From assembly GCA_937958665.1 (NCBI GenBank), contig CALGNM010000193.1, positions 1-6,861 on the forward strand: 6,861 bases of DNA. The letters run 5' to 3'. The notes beneath the pieces are model-generated. The model had not been told where the DNA came from. It worked only from the letters and a program-made list of their open reading frames with translations, and made no database searches. This DNA comes from an uncultured bacterium. GTDB taxonomy: Bacteria > Edwardsbacteria > AC1 > EtOH8. Positions 1-5,467 of this stretch are shown piece by piece. The position numbers and the translations under genes are program-made. The stretch's first letter is position 1; the number at the start of each line of letters is the position of its first letter.

Positions 1-18
1 CCGATGCTCTTCCGATCT
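1..18. other. Residual Illumina adapter at left end
   Basis: Positions 6-18 read GCTCTTCCGATCT, the constant 3' end of Illumina TruSeq adapters. With the T at position 5, 14 bases match the read-2 side (…TGCTCTTCCGATCT). The first five bases (CCGAT) do not continue either standard adapter and may be a fragment of a second copy. This is library sequence, not genome. It happens to stay open in the pheT frame, so a translation run to the edge would add false residues. Confidence 0.93.
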
Positions 19-19
19 C

Positions 20-1156
20 ATCTCCGCCCAGAGGATGGCCGATATTCTGAATGGCCTGGAGCTGGAGGCCGAAGTCGTCGGGTCCGAGATCAGGGTGAGG
101 GTCCCCAGCTTTCGGAGGGACCTGGAGCGGGAGGTGGACCTGATCGAGGAGGTGGGACGGATATACGGCTACGATAACCTGCCTGATGACGGTTTGGCCC
201 CCTGGGCCGTGCCGGCGGTCAAGCGATCAAAGGACCTGTTCCTGTCCGGGATCGGGCGGGCCCTGGCCGGGCTGGGCTTCTGCGAGCACTACGGACTGAC
301 CCTGACCGACCCCGCCCAGCTGGGCGAGCTGGATCTGTCGCCGATGCTTCCCTCCCTGCCGGCGGTGGAGCTGGTCAATCCCCTGTCCTCAGATCTGGCG
401 GCCCTGCGTCCCAGCCTGCTGCCGGGCCTGCTGGAGGCGGCCCGGAGAAACCTGAACAACGGGATCGTCAGCGTCAGGCTGTTCGAGGCCGGTAAGGTGT
501 TTCAGCCCGGCCCGGATGCCCCCAATGAGAGCCTTCGCCTGGCGGTGCTGGCCGCCGGGCCAGCCCAGCCTCAGGGCTGGGATGCCCCGGCCCGTCAGGC
601 CGACTTCTTCGATGTAAAAGGGGTGGCCGGGTTCATAGCCGAGTGGGCTGGAACCGGGCCGTGCGAGTTCGCACCGGCGGCCTGCAGGGCCCTTCATCCG
701 GGACGCTCGGCATCCCTCATCATTGGAGGAAGGGCGGTGGGCTGCTGTGGGGAGCTGGCCCCGGCCAGGACCCAGGCCTGGGGCATCCGGGAGAGGGTCT
801 ACTATCTGGAGCTGGACTTGGAGGGCCTGATCCAAGGCTGGGATCGCCATGGCCGAAGGTACCGGGAGCTGCCCCGTTTCCCGGCTGTCAGACGGGACCT
901 GGCCCTGGAGCTGGCGGAGCAGGTCGATTGCCGCGGGGTGATGGAACTGATCCGGCGGCTGGCCGGGCCGGAGCTGGAGGAGGTCAAGCTGTTCGACCTA
1001 TATCAGGGGAAACAGATCGGGAAGGGCAAGAAGAGCATGGCCTTTGCCTTGGTCTACCGGGCGGCGGACCGGACCCTGACCGATACCGAAGTGGCCGAGA
1101 TCCATCGCCGGGTGGTGGATGGTTTGAAGGATAAACTGCAGGCCGGCATCAGGTGA
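20..1156 (+). CDS. pheT: Phenylalanine--tRNA ligase beta subunit, C-terminal half (5' truncated)
   Basis: PheT is the beta subunit of the cytoplasmic (alpha-beta)2 enzyme that charges tRNA-Phe with phenylalanine. The frame is open from the adapter junction (I-S-A-Q-R before the Met at 35), so that Met is internal: it has no Shine-Dalgarno site and lies inside the B5 domain. About 379 residues remain of a usual ~790-800. Order from Met35: end of B5 with VPSFRRDLEREVDLIEEVGRIYGYD (about 23-47); the catalytic-like core, including VELVNPLSSDLAALRPSLLPGLL and RLFEAGKVF (about 112-156); and a C-terminal FDX-ACB anticodon-binding domain starting near FPAVRRDLALEL (about 282) and containing LFDLYQGK and RTLTDTEV. 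The missing part would hold the OB-fold and B3/B4 editing domains, and pheS is expected upstream. The stop is TGA at 1154-1156, with no terminator after it. Identification is secure. Confidence 0.96.
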   Translation: MSAQRMADILNGLELEAEVVGSEIRVRVPSFRRDLEREVDLIEEVGRIYGYDNLPDDGLAPWAVPAVKRSKDLFLSGIGRALAGLGFCEHYGLTLTDPAQLGELDLSPMLPSLPAVELVNPLSSDLAALRPSLLPGLLEAARRNLNNGIVSVRLFEAGKVFQPGPDAPNESLRLAVLAAGPAQPQGWDAPARQADFFDVKGVAGFIAEWAGTGPCEFAPAACRALHPGRSASLIIGGRAVGCCGELAPARTQAWGIRERVYYLELDLEGLIQGWDRHGRRYRELPRFPAVRRDLALELAEQVDCRGVMELIRRLAGPELEEVKLFDLYQGKQIGKGKKSMAFALVYRAADRTLTDTEVAEIHRRVVDGLKDKLQAGIR

Positions 1157-1202
1157 AACTGGGCCGGGCCTGCCATTATATATAAACACTGGGAGGTACA
1201 TC

Positions 1203-1478
1203 ATGAGCTTAGACGCGCTGAAGGCCCTGGAGGACCGGATCGACAAGGCGGTGGGAACCATCGGTACGCTGAAGAAGGAAAGGGACCGGCTGGAGGCCGA
1301 GAACAAACGGCTTAAGGGGCAGGTGGATGATCTGACCCATAAACTGAAGTCCCTGGAGGAACAGGGAGGCGACCTGGAGACATTGAGGCAGGAGAACCGG
1401 CAACTGAAAGGCGCACAGGAAGGGCTGAGGGACAAACTGGAATCCATCATCGGCAAGCTGGAGAAGTTCCAGGACTAG
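1203..1478 (+). CDS. zapB: ZapB-like coiled-coil cell division protein
   Basis: This is a 91-residue, highly charged protein with no Cys, no signal peptide and no membrane segment. Nearly all of it (about 5-88) shows heptad spacing of Leu/Ile among Glu, Lys, Arg and Gln, as in LEAENKRLKGQVDDLTHKLKSL, so one long coiled coil is expected. ZapB-family proteins are short coiled coils that join FtsZ-ring bundles through ZapA. The assignment rests on size, composition and the position directly before zapA and after pheT. Sequence alone cannot separate ZapB from other short coiled coils. The start is well supported: GGGAGG at 1191-1196 lies 6 nt before the ATG. The gene is 46 nt after pheT and 41 nt before zapA, so co-transcription is likely. 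Confidence 0.72.
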   Translation: MSLDALKALEDRIDKAVGTIGTLKKERDRLEAENKRLKGQVDDLTHKLKSLEEQGGDLETLRQENRQLKGAQEGLRDKLESIIGKLEKFQD

Positions 1479-1519
1479 CTGGCCACACTGCAGGGAAACA
1501 CAAATCCGGATAGAGGGAT

Positions 1520-1789
1520 ATGGCCGAGACCAAGCCGGGAATCAAGGTAGAGATCTTCGGAAACGAGTACCGCATCAAGGGGCAGGCGGATGCCGAATAT
1601 GTCAGGCAGGTGGCCGCCTATGTGGACGAGAAGATGAGGCAGATCGCCCAGATGTCGGCCACCGGGGCCGTTTCCAAGATTGCCATTCTGACTGCCATCA
1701 ACATCGCCGATGAACTGTTCCGGGAGCGCCTGGAACGCCAGAGGTCGGTGGAGGAACTTAGCCAGCGGCTGGAGCAGATCGGCGACTGA
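1520..1789 (+). CDS. zapA: Cell division protein ZapA
   Basis: ZapA binds FtsZ in the cytoplasm and cross-links its protofilaments at the division ring. The 89-residue product has the family's layout and size. An N-terminal strand region, KVEIFGNEYRIKGQADAEYVRQVAAYVDEKM (about 9-39), is followed by a helix with KIAILTAINIADELF (about 53-67) and a charged C-terminal coiled coil. GAGGG at 1513-1517 is only 2 nt from the ATG, closer than usual, but the family alignment supports this start and no other Met fits. It lies 41 nt after the ZapB-like gene. A promoter and 6S RNA gene follow its stop, the same adjacency as zapA-ssrS in gammaproteobacteria. Confidence 0.93.
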   Translation: MAETKPGIKVEIFGNEYRIKGQADAEYVRQVAAYVDEKMRQIAQMSATGAVSKIAILTAINIADELFRERLERQRSVEELSQRLEQIGD

Positions 1790-1804
1790 CCGGAGGACGG
1801 CCCG

Positions 1805-1855
1805 AAAATATTTTTTGGCCAGGCTATTGCTTTTTCGGGCCGGCGGTTGTATATT
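1805..1855 (+). promoter_or_regulatory. Sigma-70-type promoter with UP-like element for the 6S RNA
   Basis: A -35 box TTGCTT (1827-1832) and a -10 box TATATT (1850-1855) are separated by exactly 17 bp, giving an expected start at about G1862. Upstream, AAAATATTTTTT (1805-1816) falls at -57 to -46 from that start, which is the position of the distal UP subsite bound by the RNA polymerase alpha C-terminal domain. It agrees at all but one position with the AAAWWTWTTTT core. The run stands out against GC-rich surroundings. A promoter here lets the RNA be made independently of the upstream operon. The boxes are read directly; activity is inferred. Confidence 0.7.
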
Positions 1856-1861
1856 CTATTC

Positions 1862-2060
1862 GGACGGAGACCAAGAACATTCCCTGCAGTGACCGAAGCA
1901 GGCGGATAATTTTTGAGCCAACGCCTATTCTCAAGGGACCTGTCTTTCGATCGCGGTGTGCAAGCCCCGCAAGGGGAAGCCTGAAACGGTTGAAGCGGTA
2001 CCACTTTTTGAATGGGTTCAAAGATGCCGCTTGCCCGACACAGGCGGGGAATTTTATTTT
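1862..2060 (+). ncRNA. ssrS: 6S RNA
   Basis: 6S RNA mimics an open promoter and binds the housekeeping RNA polymerase holoenzyme. The ~200-nt region after the promoter codes for no protein and folds as a long closed rod. The closing stem is ATTCCCTGC (1879-1887) with GCGGGGAAT (2044-2052), nine pairs including one G-U, continued by GTG/CAC (1889-1891/2039-2041). Inner hairpins are TTGAG/CTCAA (1913-1917/1930-1934); CCCC-GCAA-GGGG (1965-1976), capped by a GNRA tetraloop; AAGCGGTA/TGCCGCTT (1993-2000/2025-2032); and, inside the last, TTTGAA/TTCAAA (2007-2012/2017-2022). From memory of the E. coli molecule, the 3' half (GAAGCCTGAAAC… GGGTTCAAAG… GCCGC) resembles its GAAGCCTTAAAAC… GGGTTCAAGG… GCGGC. 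Position after zapA supports the call. A U-rich stretch (2052-2060) follows the closing stem and probably marks the 3' end. The ends are approximate. Confidence 0.86.
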
Positions 2061-2088
2061 GGCCGGGGTCCCGAATGGACCCCGGGCC
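2061..2088 (+). other. Strong GC hairpin between 6S RNA and rny
   Basis: CCGGGGTCC (2063-2071) pairs perfectly with GGACCCCGG (2077-2085) around a 5-nt loop. GG (2061-2062) can add two pairs with CC (2087-2088) if G2086 bulges out. There is no T-run after it, so it is not a standard intrinsic terminator; the T-rich stretch lies before it. It sits 47 nt before the rny ATG. It could be a processing site or stability element separating 6S RNA from rny mRNA. Function is unknown. Confidence 0.6.
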
Positions 2089-2121
2089 GGAGCTGCAAGG
2101 ATACTAAAATCACCAAACTTT

Positions 2122-2126
2122 GAGGG
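2122..2126 (+). promoter_or_regulatory. Ribosome binding site that sets the rny start
   Basis: GAGGG lies 8 nt before the ATG at 2135, ideal spacing. It lies inside the extra codons that would be added by starting at the upstream TTG (2120), so it argues against that longer form. A second ATG follows at 2138, but its spacing of 11 nt is less favourable. Confidence 0.8.
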
Positions 2127-2134
2127 AAACGACA

Positions 2135-3697
2135 ATGATGACCTTGATCTGGATAATCATAGCAGTGGTGGGGACCGGGTTGGGATTTTTCGGGGGCTAC
2201 CTGATCCAGAAGAAGATATCCGAAGCCAAGCTGGCCGGGGCTGAGAAGCTGGCCGAGAAGGTGATCGCCGAGGCCCAGCGGGAGGCCGCCACCTACAAGA
2301 AGGCCGCCGCGGTGCAGGCCAAGGAGGAATGGTACCGCCTGAAGACCAGCTTCGAGAAGGAGACCCAGAGCAAGCGGCAGGAGCTGAAGGACTACGAGCA
2401 CCGGATCACCGAGAAGGAAAAGCAGATCGACCACAAGGTCGACATTATCAGCCGCAAGGAGAAGGACGTGGAGGTCAGGGAGCGGGAGATGGTGGCCAAG
2501 GAGCGGGTGTTGCGGGCCAAGGATGAGCGCCTGACCACCCTGATCGACGAGCAGAACAAGAAGCTGGAGCAGATCGCCGGGCTGACCCAGGAGGAGGCCA
2601 AAAAGGTTTTGATGCAGAACCTGGAGACCCAGGTCAGGCACGAGGCGGCCCAGATGATGAAGACCATCCGCGACGAGGCCAAGGAGAACGCCGAGAAGGA
2701 GGCCCGCCAGATCATCTCCCTGGCGGTCCAGCGCTACGCCGGGGAGCACACCGCCGAGACCACCGTTTCGGTGGTGCCGCTGGCCAGCGACGAGATGAAG
2801 GGGAGGATCATCGGCCGGGAGGGCCGCAACATCCGGGCCTTCGAGGCCGCCACCGGGGTGGAGGTGCTGATCGACGACACCCCGGAGGCCATCGTCATTT
2901 CGGCCTTCGACCCGGTGCGCCGGGAGGTGGCCCGGATGGCCATGGAGAAGCTGGTGTCCGACGGCCGGATCCAGCCGGCCCGGATCGAGGAGGTGGTGGA
3001 GAAGGCCCAGAAGGAGGTGGACCGCAGCATCAAGGAGGCCGGCGAATCCCTGGCCCTGGAGGTGGGGGTGCCGGGCCTTCATTCCGAGCTGCTGCTGCTG
3101 CTGGGGCGCCTGAAGTTCCGCACCAGCTACGGCCAGAATGTTTTGCAGCACTCCAAGGAGGTGGCCTTCCTGGCCAGCATGATGGCCGGGGAGCTGGAGC
3201 TGGACTCGGCCCTGGCCAAACGGGCCGGCCTGCTGCATGATATCGGCAAGGCGGTGGACCACAACATCGAGGGCACCCACAGCCAGATCGGCATGGACAT
3301 CGCCAAACGCTATGGCGAGTCGGCCGTGGTCCAGAACGCCATCGGGGCCCACCACGAGGACATCGAATTCATCTCCCCCATTTCGGTGCTGATCGCGGCG
3401 GCCGACGCCATCTCCGGGGCCCGCCCCGGAGCCCGCCGGGAGTCGCTGGAGGCCTATGTCAAGCGCCTGGAGAAGCTGGAGGAGGTGGCCCATTCCTTCA
3501 GCGGGGTCAGCAAGGCGTTCGCCATCCAGGCCGGGCGCGAAGTCCGCATCATCGTCACCCCGGAGGAGGTCACCGACACCCGGACCGGGGAGCTGGCCAA
3601 CGAGATCGCCCGCAAGGTGGAGGCCTCCCTGCAGTATCCGGGGCAGATCAAGGTGACGGTAATCCGGGAGACCCGGGGCATCAGCTACGCCAAGTAA
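2135..3697 (+). CDS. rny: Ribonuclease Y
   Basis: RNase Y is a membrane-anchored endoribonuclease that starts decay and processing of many mRNAs. From the ATG at 2135 the protein is 520 residues, matching the Bacillus subtilis enzyme. Order: a transmembrane helix [21 protein letters not shown] (about 4-24); a long charged coiled coil (about 25-195) full of Glu/Lys/Arg/Gln; a KH RNA-binding domain with the GREG loop at 227-230; and an HD metal-dependent hydrolase domain. The HD pair falls at His368-Asp369, the same numbers as the catalytic pair in B. subtilis, within [23 protein letters not shown] follows. The C-terminal tail ([10 protein letters not shown]) is also typical. A TTG 15 nt upstream would add five residues but would bury the ribosome site. 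The gene may be transcribed with zapA, by read-through from the 6S promoter, or from its own unseen promoter. Stop is TAA. Confidence 0.97.
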   Translation: MMTLIWIIIAVVGTGLGFFGGYLIQKKISEAKLAGAEKLAEKVIAEAQREAATYKKAAAVQAKEEWYRLKTSFEKETQSKRQELKDYEHRITEKEKQIDHKVDIISRKEKDVEVREREMVAKERVLRAKDERLTTLIDEQNKKLEQIAGLTQEEAKKVLMQNLETQVRHEAAQMMKTIRDEAKENAEKEARQIISLAVQRYAGEHTAETTVSVVPLASDEMKGRIIGREGRNIRAFEAATGVEVLIDDTPEAIVISAFDPVRREVARMAMEKLVSDGRIQPARIEEVVEKAQKEVDRSIKEAGESLALEVGVPGLHSELLLLLGRLKFRTSYGQNVLQHSKEVAFLASMMAGELELDSALAKRAGLLHDIGKAVDHNIEGTHSQIGMDIAKRYGESAVVQNAIGAHHEDIEFISPISVLIAAADAISGARPGARRESLEAYVKRLEKLEEVAHSFSGVSKAFAIQAGREVRIIVTPEEVTDTRTGELANEIARKVEASLQYPGQIKVTVIRETRGISYAK

Positions 3698-3713
3698 GCG
3701 GGGAGCATCGATC

Positions 3714-3755
3714 AGTATTTAGTATATCGTATTCAGTATACAGTATACTGAATAC
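3714..3755. repeat. 7-bp-periodic AT-rich array containing a 27-bp interrupted palindrome
   Basis: From 3714 the sequence reads in 7-bp steps: AGTATTT, AGTATAT, CGTATTC, AGTATAC, AGTATAC, TGAATAC. The first five fit AGTATWY loosely and the fourth and fifth are identical. The second half also forms a perfect inverted repeat: GTATTCAGTATAC (3729-3741), a single A, then GTATACTGAATAC (3743-3755). It lies between the rny stop and the ymdB start and is much richer in A/T than the surrounding genes. It looks like an intergenic repeat family member; an operator is also possible. There is only one copy in this window. Confidence 0.8.
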
Positions 3756-3766
3756 CCATAGTTGCT

Positions 3767-3772
3767 TATATT
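3767..3772 (+). promoter_or_regulatory. Possible -10 box for ymdB (leaderless start)
   Basis: TATATT lies so that the expected transcription start, 7 nt past the hexamer, is the A of the ymdB ATG at 3779. The -35 position 17 bp upstream (3744-3749, TATACT) falls inside the palindrome and matches the consensus poorly. The whole stretch is AT-rich, so a chance match is quite possible. Confidence 0.25.
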
Positions 3773-3778
3773 TTTGTT

Positions 3779-4558
3779 ATGAAGATCCTCTTCATCGGCG
3801 ACATCATCGGGCGGCCGGGCCGCCTGGCGGTGGAAAAACTGCTGCCCGGGCTGGTCGGGGGAAACCAGATTGATCTGGTGATCGCCAATGGGGAGAATGC
3901 CGCGGCCGGCTTCGGACTGACCCCGGCGGTACTGGACAGCCTTTTCGACCTGGGCATCGATGTGGTCACCTCGGGCAATCATCTATGGGACAAGAGGGAA
4001 ATCCTGCCCCGGCTTAAAAAGGAGCCCCGCCTGCTGCGGCCGGCCAATTATCCGCCAGAGGTGCCGGGGGCTTGCTTCGGCGTCTTTGAGGATAAAAAAG
4101 GCCGCAAGGTCGGGGTGTTCAACCTGCTGGGCCGGGTTTTCATGCCGGCGGTGGATTGCCCGTTCCGAACAGCGGACCGGGTCATTGCCGAGCTTAAAAA
4201 AGAGACCGATATCATCATCGTGGACATGCACGCCGAGGCCACCTCCGAGAAGATCGCCCTGGGCTGGTATCTGGACGGACGGGTATCCGCCGTGATCGGC
4301 ACCCACACCCACGTGATGACCGCCGACCAAAGGATCCTGCCCAAGGGAACGGCCTACATCACCGACGCCGGGATGACCGGGGCTTTTGACAGCGTGATCG
4401 GCATGGAGAAGGGGCCGATCATCGAGAAGTTTCTGACCCAACTGCCCACCAAGTTCGAGGTGGCCGAGCATGATGCGAGGTTCAACGGGGTGTTGGTGGA
4501 GGTGGATGAGCACAGCGGGAGGGCGATGAAGATACGGGCAATCAATCAGGACGGTTAA
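3779..4558 (+). CDS. ymdB: YmdB-type metallophosphoesterase (TIGR00282 family)
   Basis: Members of this family are cytoplasmic two-metal phosphodiesterases. B. subtilis YmdB hydrolyses cyclic nucleotides, affects biofilm and motility choices, and is encoded beside rny, as here. This is not the unrelated E. coli YmdB macrodomain protein. The 259 residues match the family's size (about 260). Expected metal ligands are present: Asp8 in FIGDIIGRPGR, Glu39-Asn40 in NGENAA, Asn67-His68 in SGNHLWDK, His151 in DMHAEATSEK, and His176/His178 in GTHTHVMTAD. ILPKGTAYITDAGMTG is also characteristic. The start is fixed by MKILFIGD, the family's N-terminus, but the bases before the ATG (TATATTTTTGTT) contain no Shine-Dalgarno site. 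The gap to rny is 81 nt and holds the palindromic repeat; folD begins 1 nt after the TAA. The substrate in this organism is unknown. Confidence 0.93.
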   Translation: MKILFIGDIIGRPGRLAVEKLLPGLVGGNQIDLVIANGENAAAGFGLTPAVLDSLFDLGIDVVTSGNHLWDKREILPRLKKEPRLLRPANYPPEVPGACFGVFEDKKGRKVGVFNLLGRVFMPAVDCPFRTADRVIAELKKETDIIIVDMHAEATSEKIALGWYLDGRVSAVIGTHTHVMTADQRILPKGTAYITDAGMTGAFDSVIGMEKGPIIEKFLTQLPTKFEVAEHDARFNGVLVEVDEHSGRAMKIRAINQDG

Positions 4559-4559
4559 T

Positions 4560-5438
4560 ATGGCTACCATCATCGACGGTAAAAAGATATCGGCCGAGAT
4601 CAGGTTGGAGGTCAGGCAGGAGGCGGATGAGCTGAAAGCCAGGGGGATCGAGCCCCATCTGGCGGTGGTAATTGTTGGCTCGGATCCCGCCTCCCAGGTC
4701 TATGTCCGAAACAAGCACCAGGCCTGCCAGGAGGCCGGCATCAAATCCACCGTCATCGAGCTGCCGGAGGACACCACCCAGGAGCAGCTGCTGGCCCAGG
4801 TGGAGAGACTCAACGACGACCAGGGCGTTCACGGCATTTTGGTGCAATCCCCGGTGCCCCAGGGGCTTTCGGAAGATAAGGCCTTCGAGTCCATCCACCC
4901 GCTGAAGGACGTGGACTGCTTCCACCCGGAGAATGTGGGCTTGCTGATGCTGGGACGGCCCCGCTTTCTGCCGGCCACCCCGGCCGGGGTGATGGAACTG
5001 CTGGTGCGCTGCAACATCAAGATATCGGGCCAGCACGTGGTGATAGTGGGCCGCTCCAACATAGTCGGCAAGCCCTTGGCCAATATGCTGTCCCAGAAAT
5101 CGGAGCGGGGCAATGCCACCGTCACCGTCTGCCATACCGGGACCAGGGATTTGCCGCAGTACACCAGGCAGGCCGACATTGTCATCGCCGCGGCCGGCGT
5201 GCCGGGTCTGATCACCGGCGAGATGCTGAGAGGCAACAGCACGGTGATTGACGTGGGCACCAACCGCATTCCGGACGCCGCCAAAAAATCGGGCTACCGC
5301 CTGGTGGGCGATGTGGATTTCGAATCGGCCTGTCGGGTGGCGGCCTACATCTCGCCGGTGCCCGGCGGGGTGGGGCTGATGACCGTGGCCATGCTGTTGA
5401 AGAACTGCCTGAGGGCCGCCAGGCTGCAGGCCACATAG
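4560..5438 (+). CDS. folD: Bifunctional methylenetetrahydrofolate dehydrogenase / methenyltetrahydrofolate cyclohydrolase
   Basis: FolD interconverts 5,10-methylene-, 5,10-methenyl- and 10-formyl-tetrahydrofolate in the cytoplasm, using NADP, and feeds purine, thymidylate and formyl-Met synthesis. The 292 residues fit the family. Catalytic residues are visible in the N-terminal domain: Tyr48 and Lys52 in YVRNKHQACQEAGI, Gln96 in GILVQSPVPQG, and Asp119 in PLKDVDCFHP. The nucleotide-binding half has GRSNIVGKP (164-172) and PVPGGVGLMT (266-275). Three sites differ from the common consensus: Cys120 replaces Gly in DVDGFHP, Ala139 replaces Cys in PCTP, and Leu273 replaces Pro in GGVGPMT. The main catalytic set is intact, so activity is expected. 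AGGA (4548-4551) lies 8 nt before the ATG, inside the end of ymdB, suggesting translational coupling. xseA follows after 29 nt. Confidence 0.96.
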   Translation: MATIIDGKKISAEIRLEVRQEADELKARGIEPHLAVVIVGSDPASQVYVRNKHQACQEAGIKSTVIELPEDTTQEQLLAQVERLNDDQGVHGILVQSPVPQGLSEDKAFESIHPLKDVDCFHPENVGLLMLGRPRFLPATPAGVMELLVRCNIKISGQHVVIVGRSNIVGKPLANMLSQKSERGNATVTVCHTGTRDLPQYTRQADIVIAAAGVPGLITGEMLRGNSTVIDVGTNRIPDAAKKSGYRLVGDVDFESACRVAAYISPVPGGVGLMTVAMLLKNCLRAARLQAT

Positions 5439-5456
5439 GACAAGGGCCAAAGAATA

Positions 5457-5463
5457 GGGTGAG
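5457..5463 (+). promoter_or_regulatory. Ribosome binding site favouring the ATG start of xseA
   Basis: GGGTGAG ends 4 nt before the ATG at 5468. The alternative GTG start at 5459 lies inside this motif, so the two cannot both be used well. A weaker AAGGG at 5442-5446 is 12 nt from the GTG, too far for a good site. The ATG is therefore preferred. Confidence 0.6.
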
Positions 5464-5467
5464 AATC

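Noticed and set aside
643-1134. A 163-codon + strand frame inside pheT
   Set aside because: The product is Gly/Pro/Arg-rich and out of frame with a well-supported PheT domain.
1178-1190. TATATA-like stretch before the ZapB-like gene as a promoter
   Set aside because: No -35 box is visible at a suitable distance in the GC-rich sequence upstream, and the short gap suggests read-through from pheT.
2061-2110. GC hairpin as an intrinsic terminator after 6S RNA
   Set aside because: No T-run follows the hairpin on the + strand. On the - strand it would end in an A-rich run, so it fails in both directions.
2120-2134. TTG start giving a 525-residue RNase Y
   Set aside because: The ribosome site GAGGG lies inside these codons, and the ATG at 2135 gives the usual 520 residues.
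1990-2244. An 84-codon + strand frame across the 6S 3' end and the rny start
   Set aside because: It overlaps the structured RNA and the well-supported rny start, has no ribosome site and no recognisable motif.
2054-3493. A 479-codon open frame on the - strand opposite rny
   Set aside because: It is antisense to a clear RNase Y gene. Its product is a Leu/Gly/His/Gln-rich composition with no domain, as expected from reading GC-rich Glu/Lys/Ala codons backwards.
4542-5450. A 302-codon open frame on the - strand opposite folD
   Set aside because: It mirrors folD almost end to end and its low-complexity product is explained by codon bias on the coding strand.
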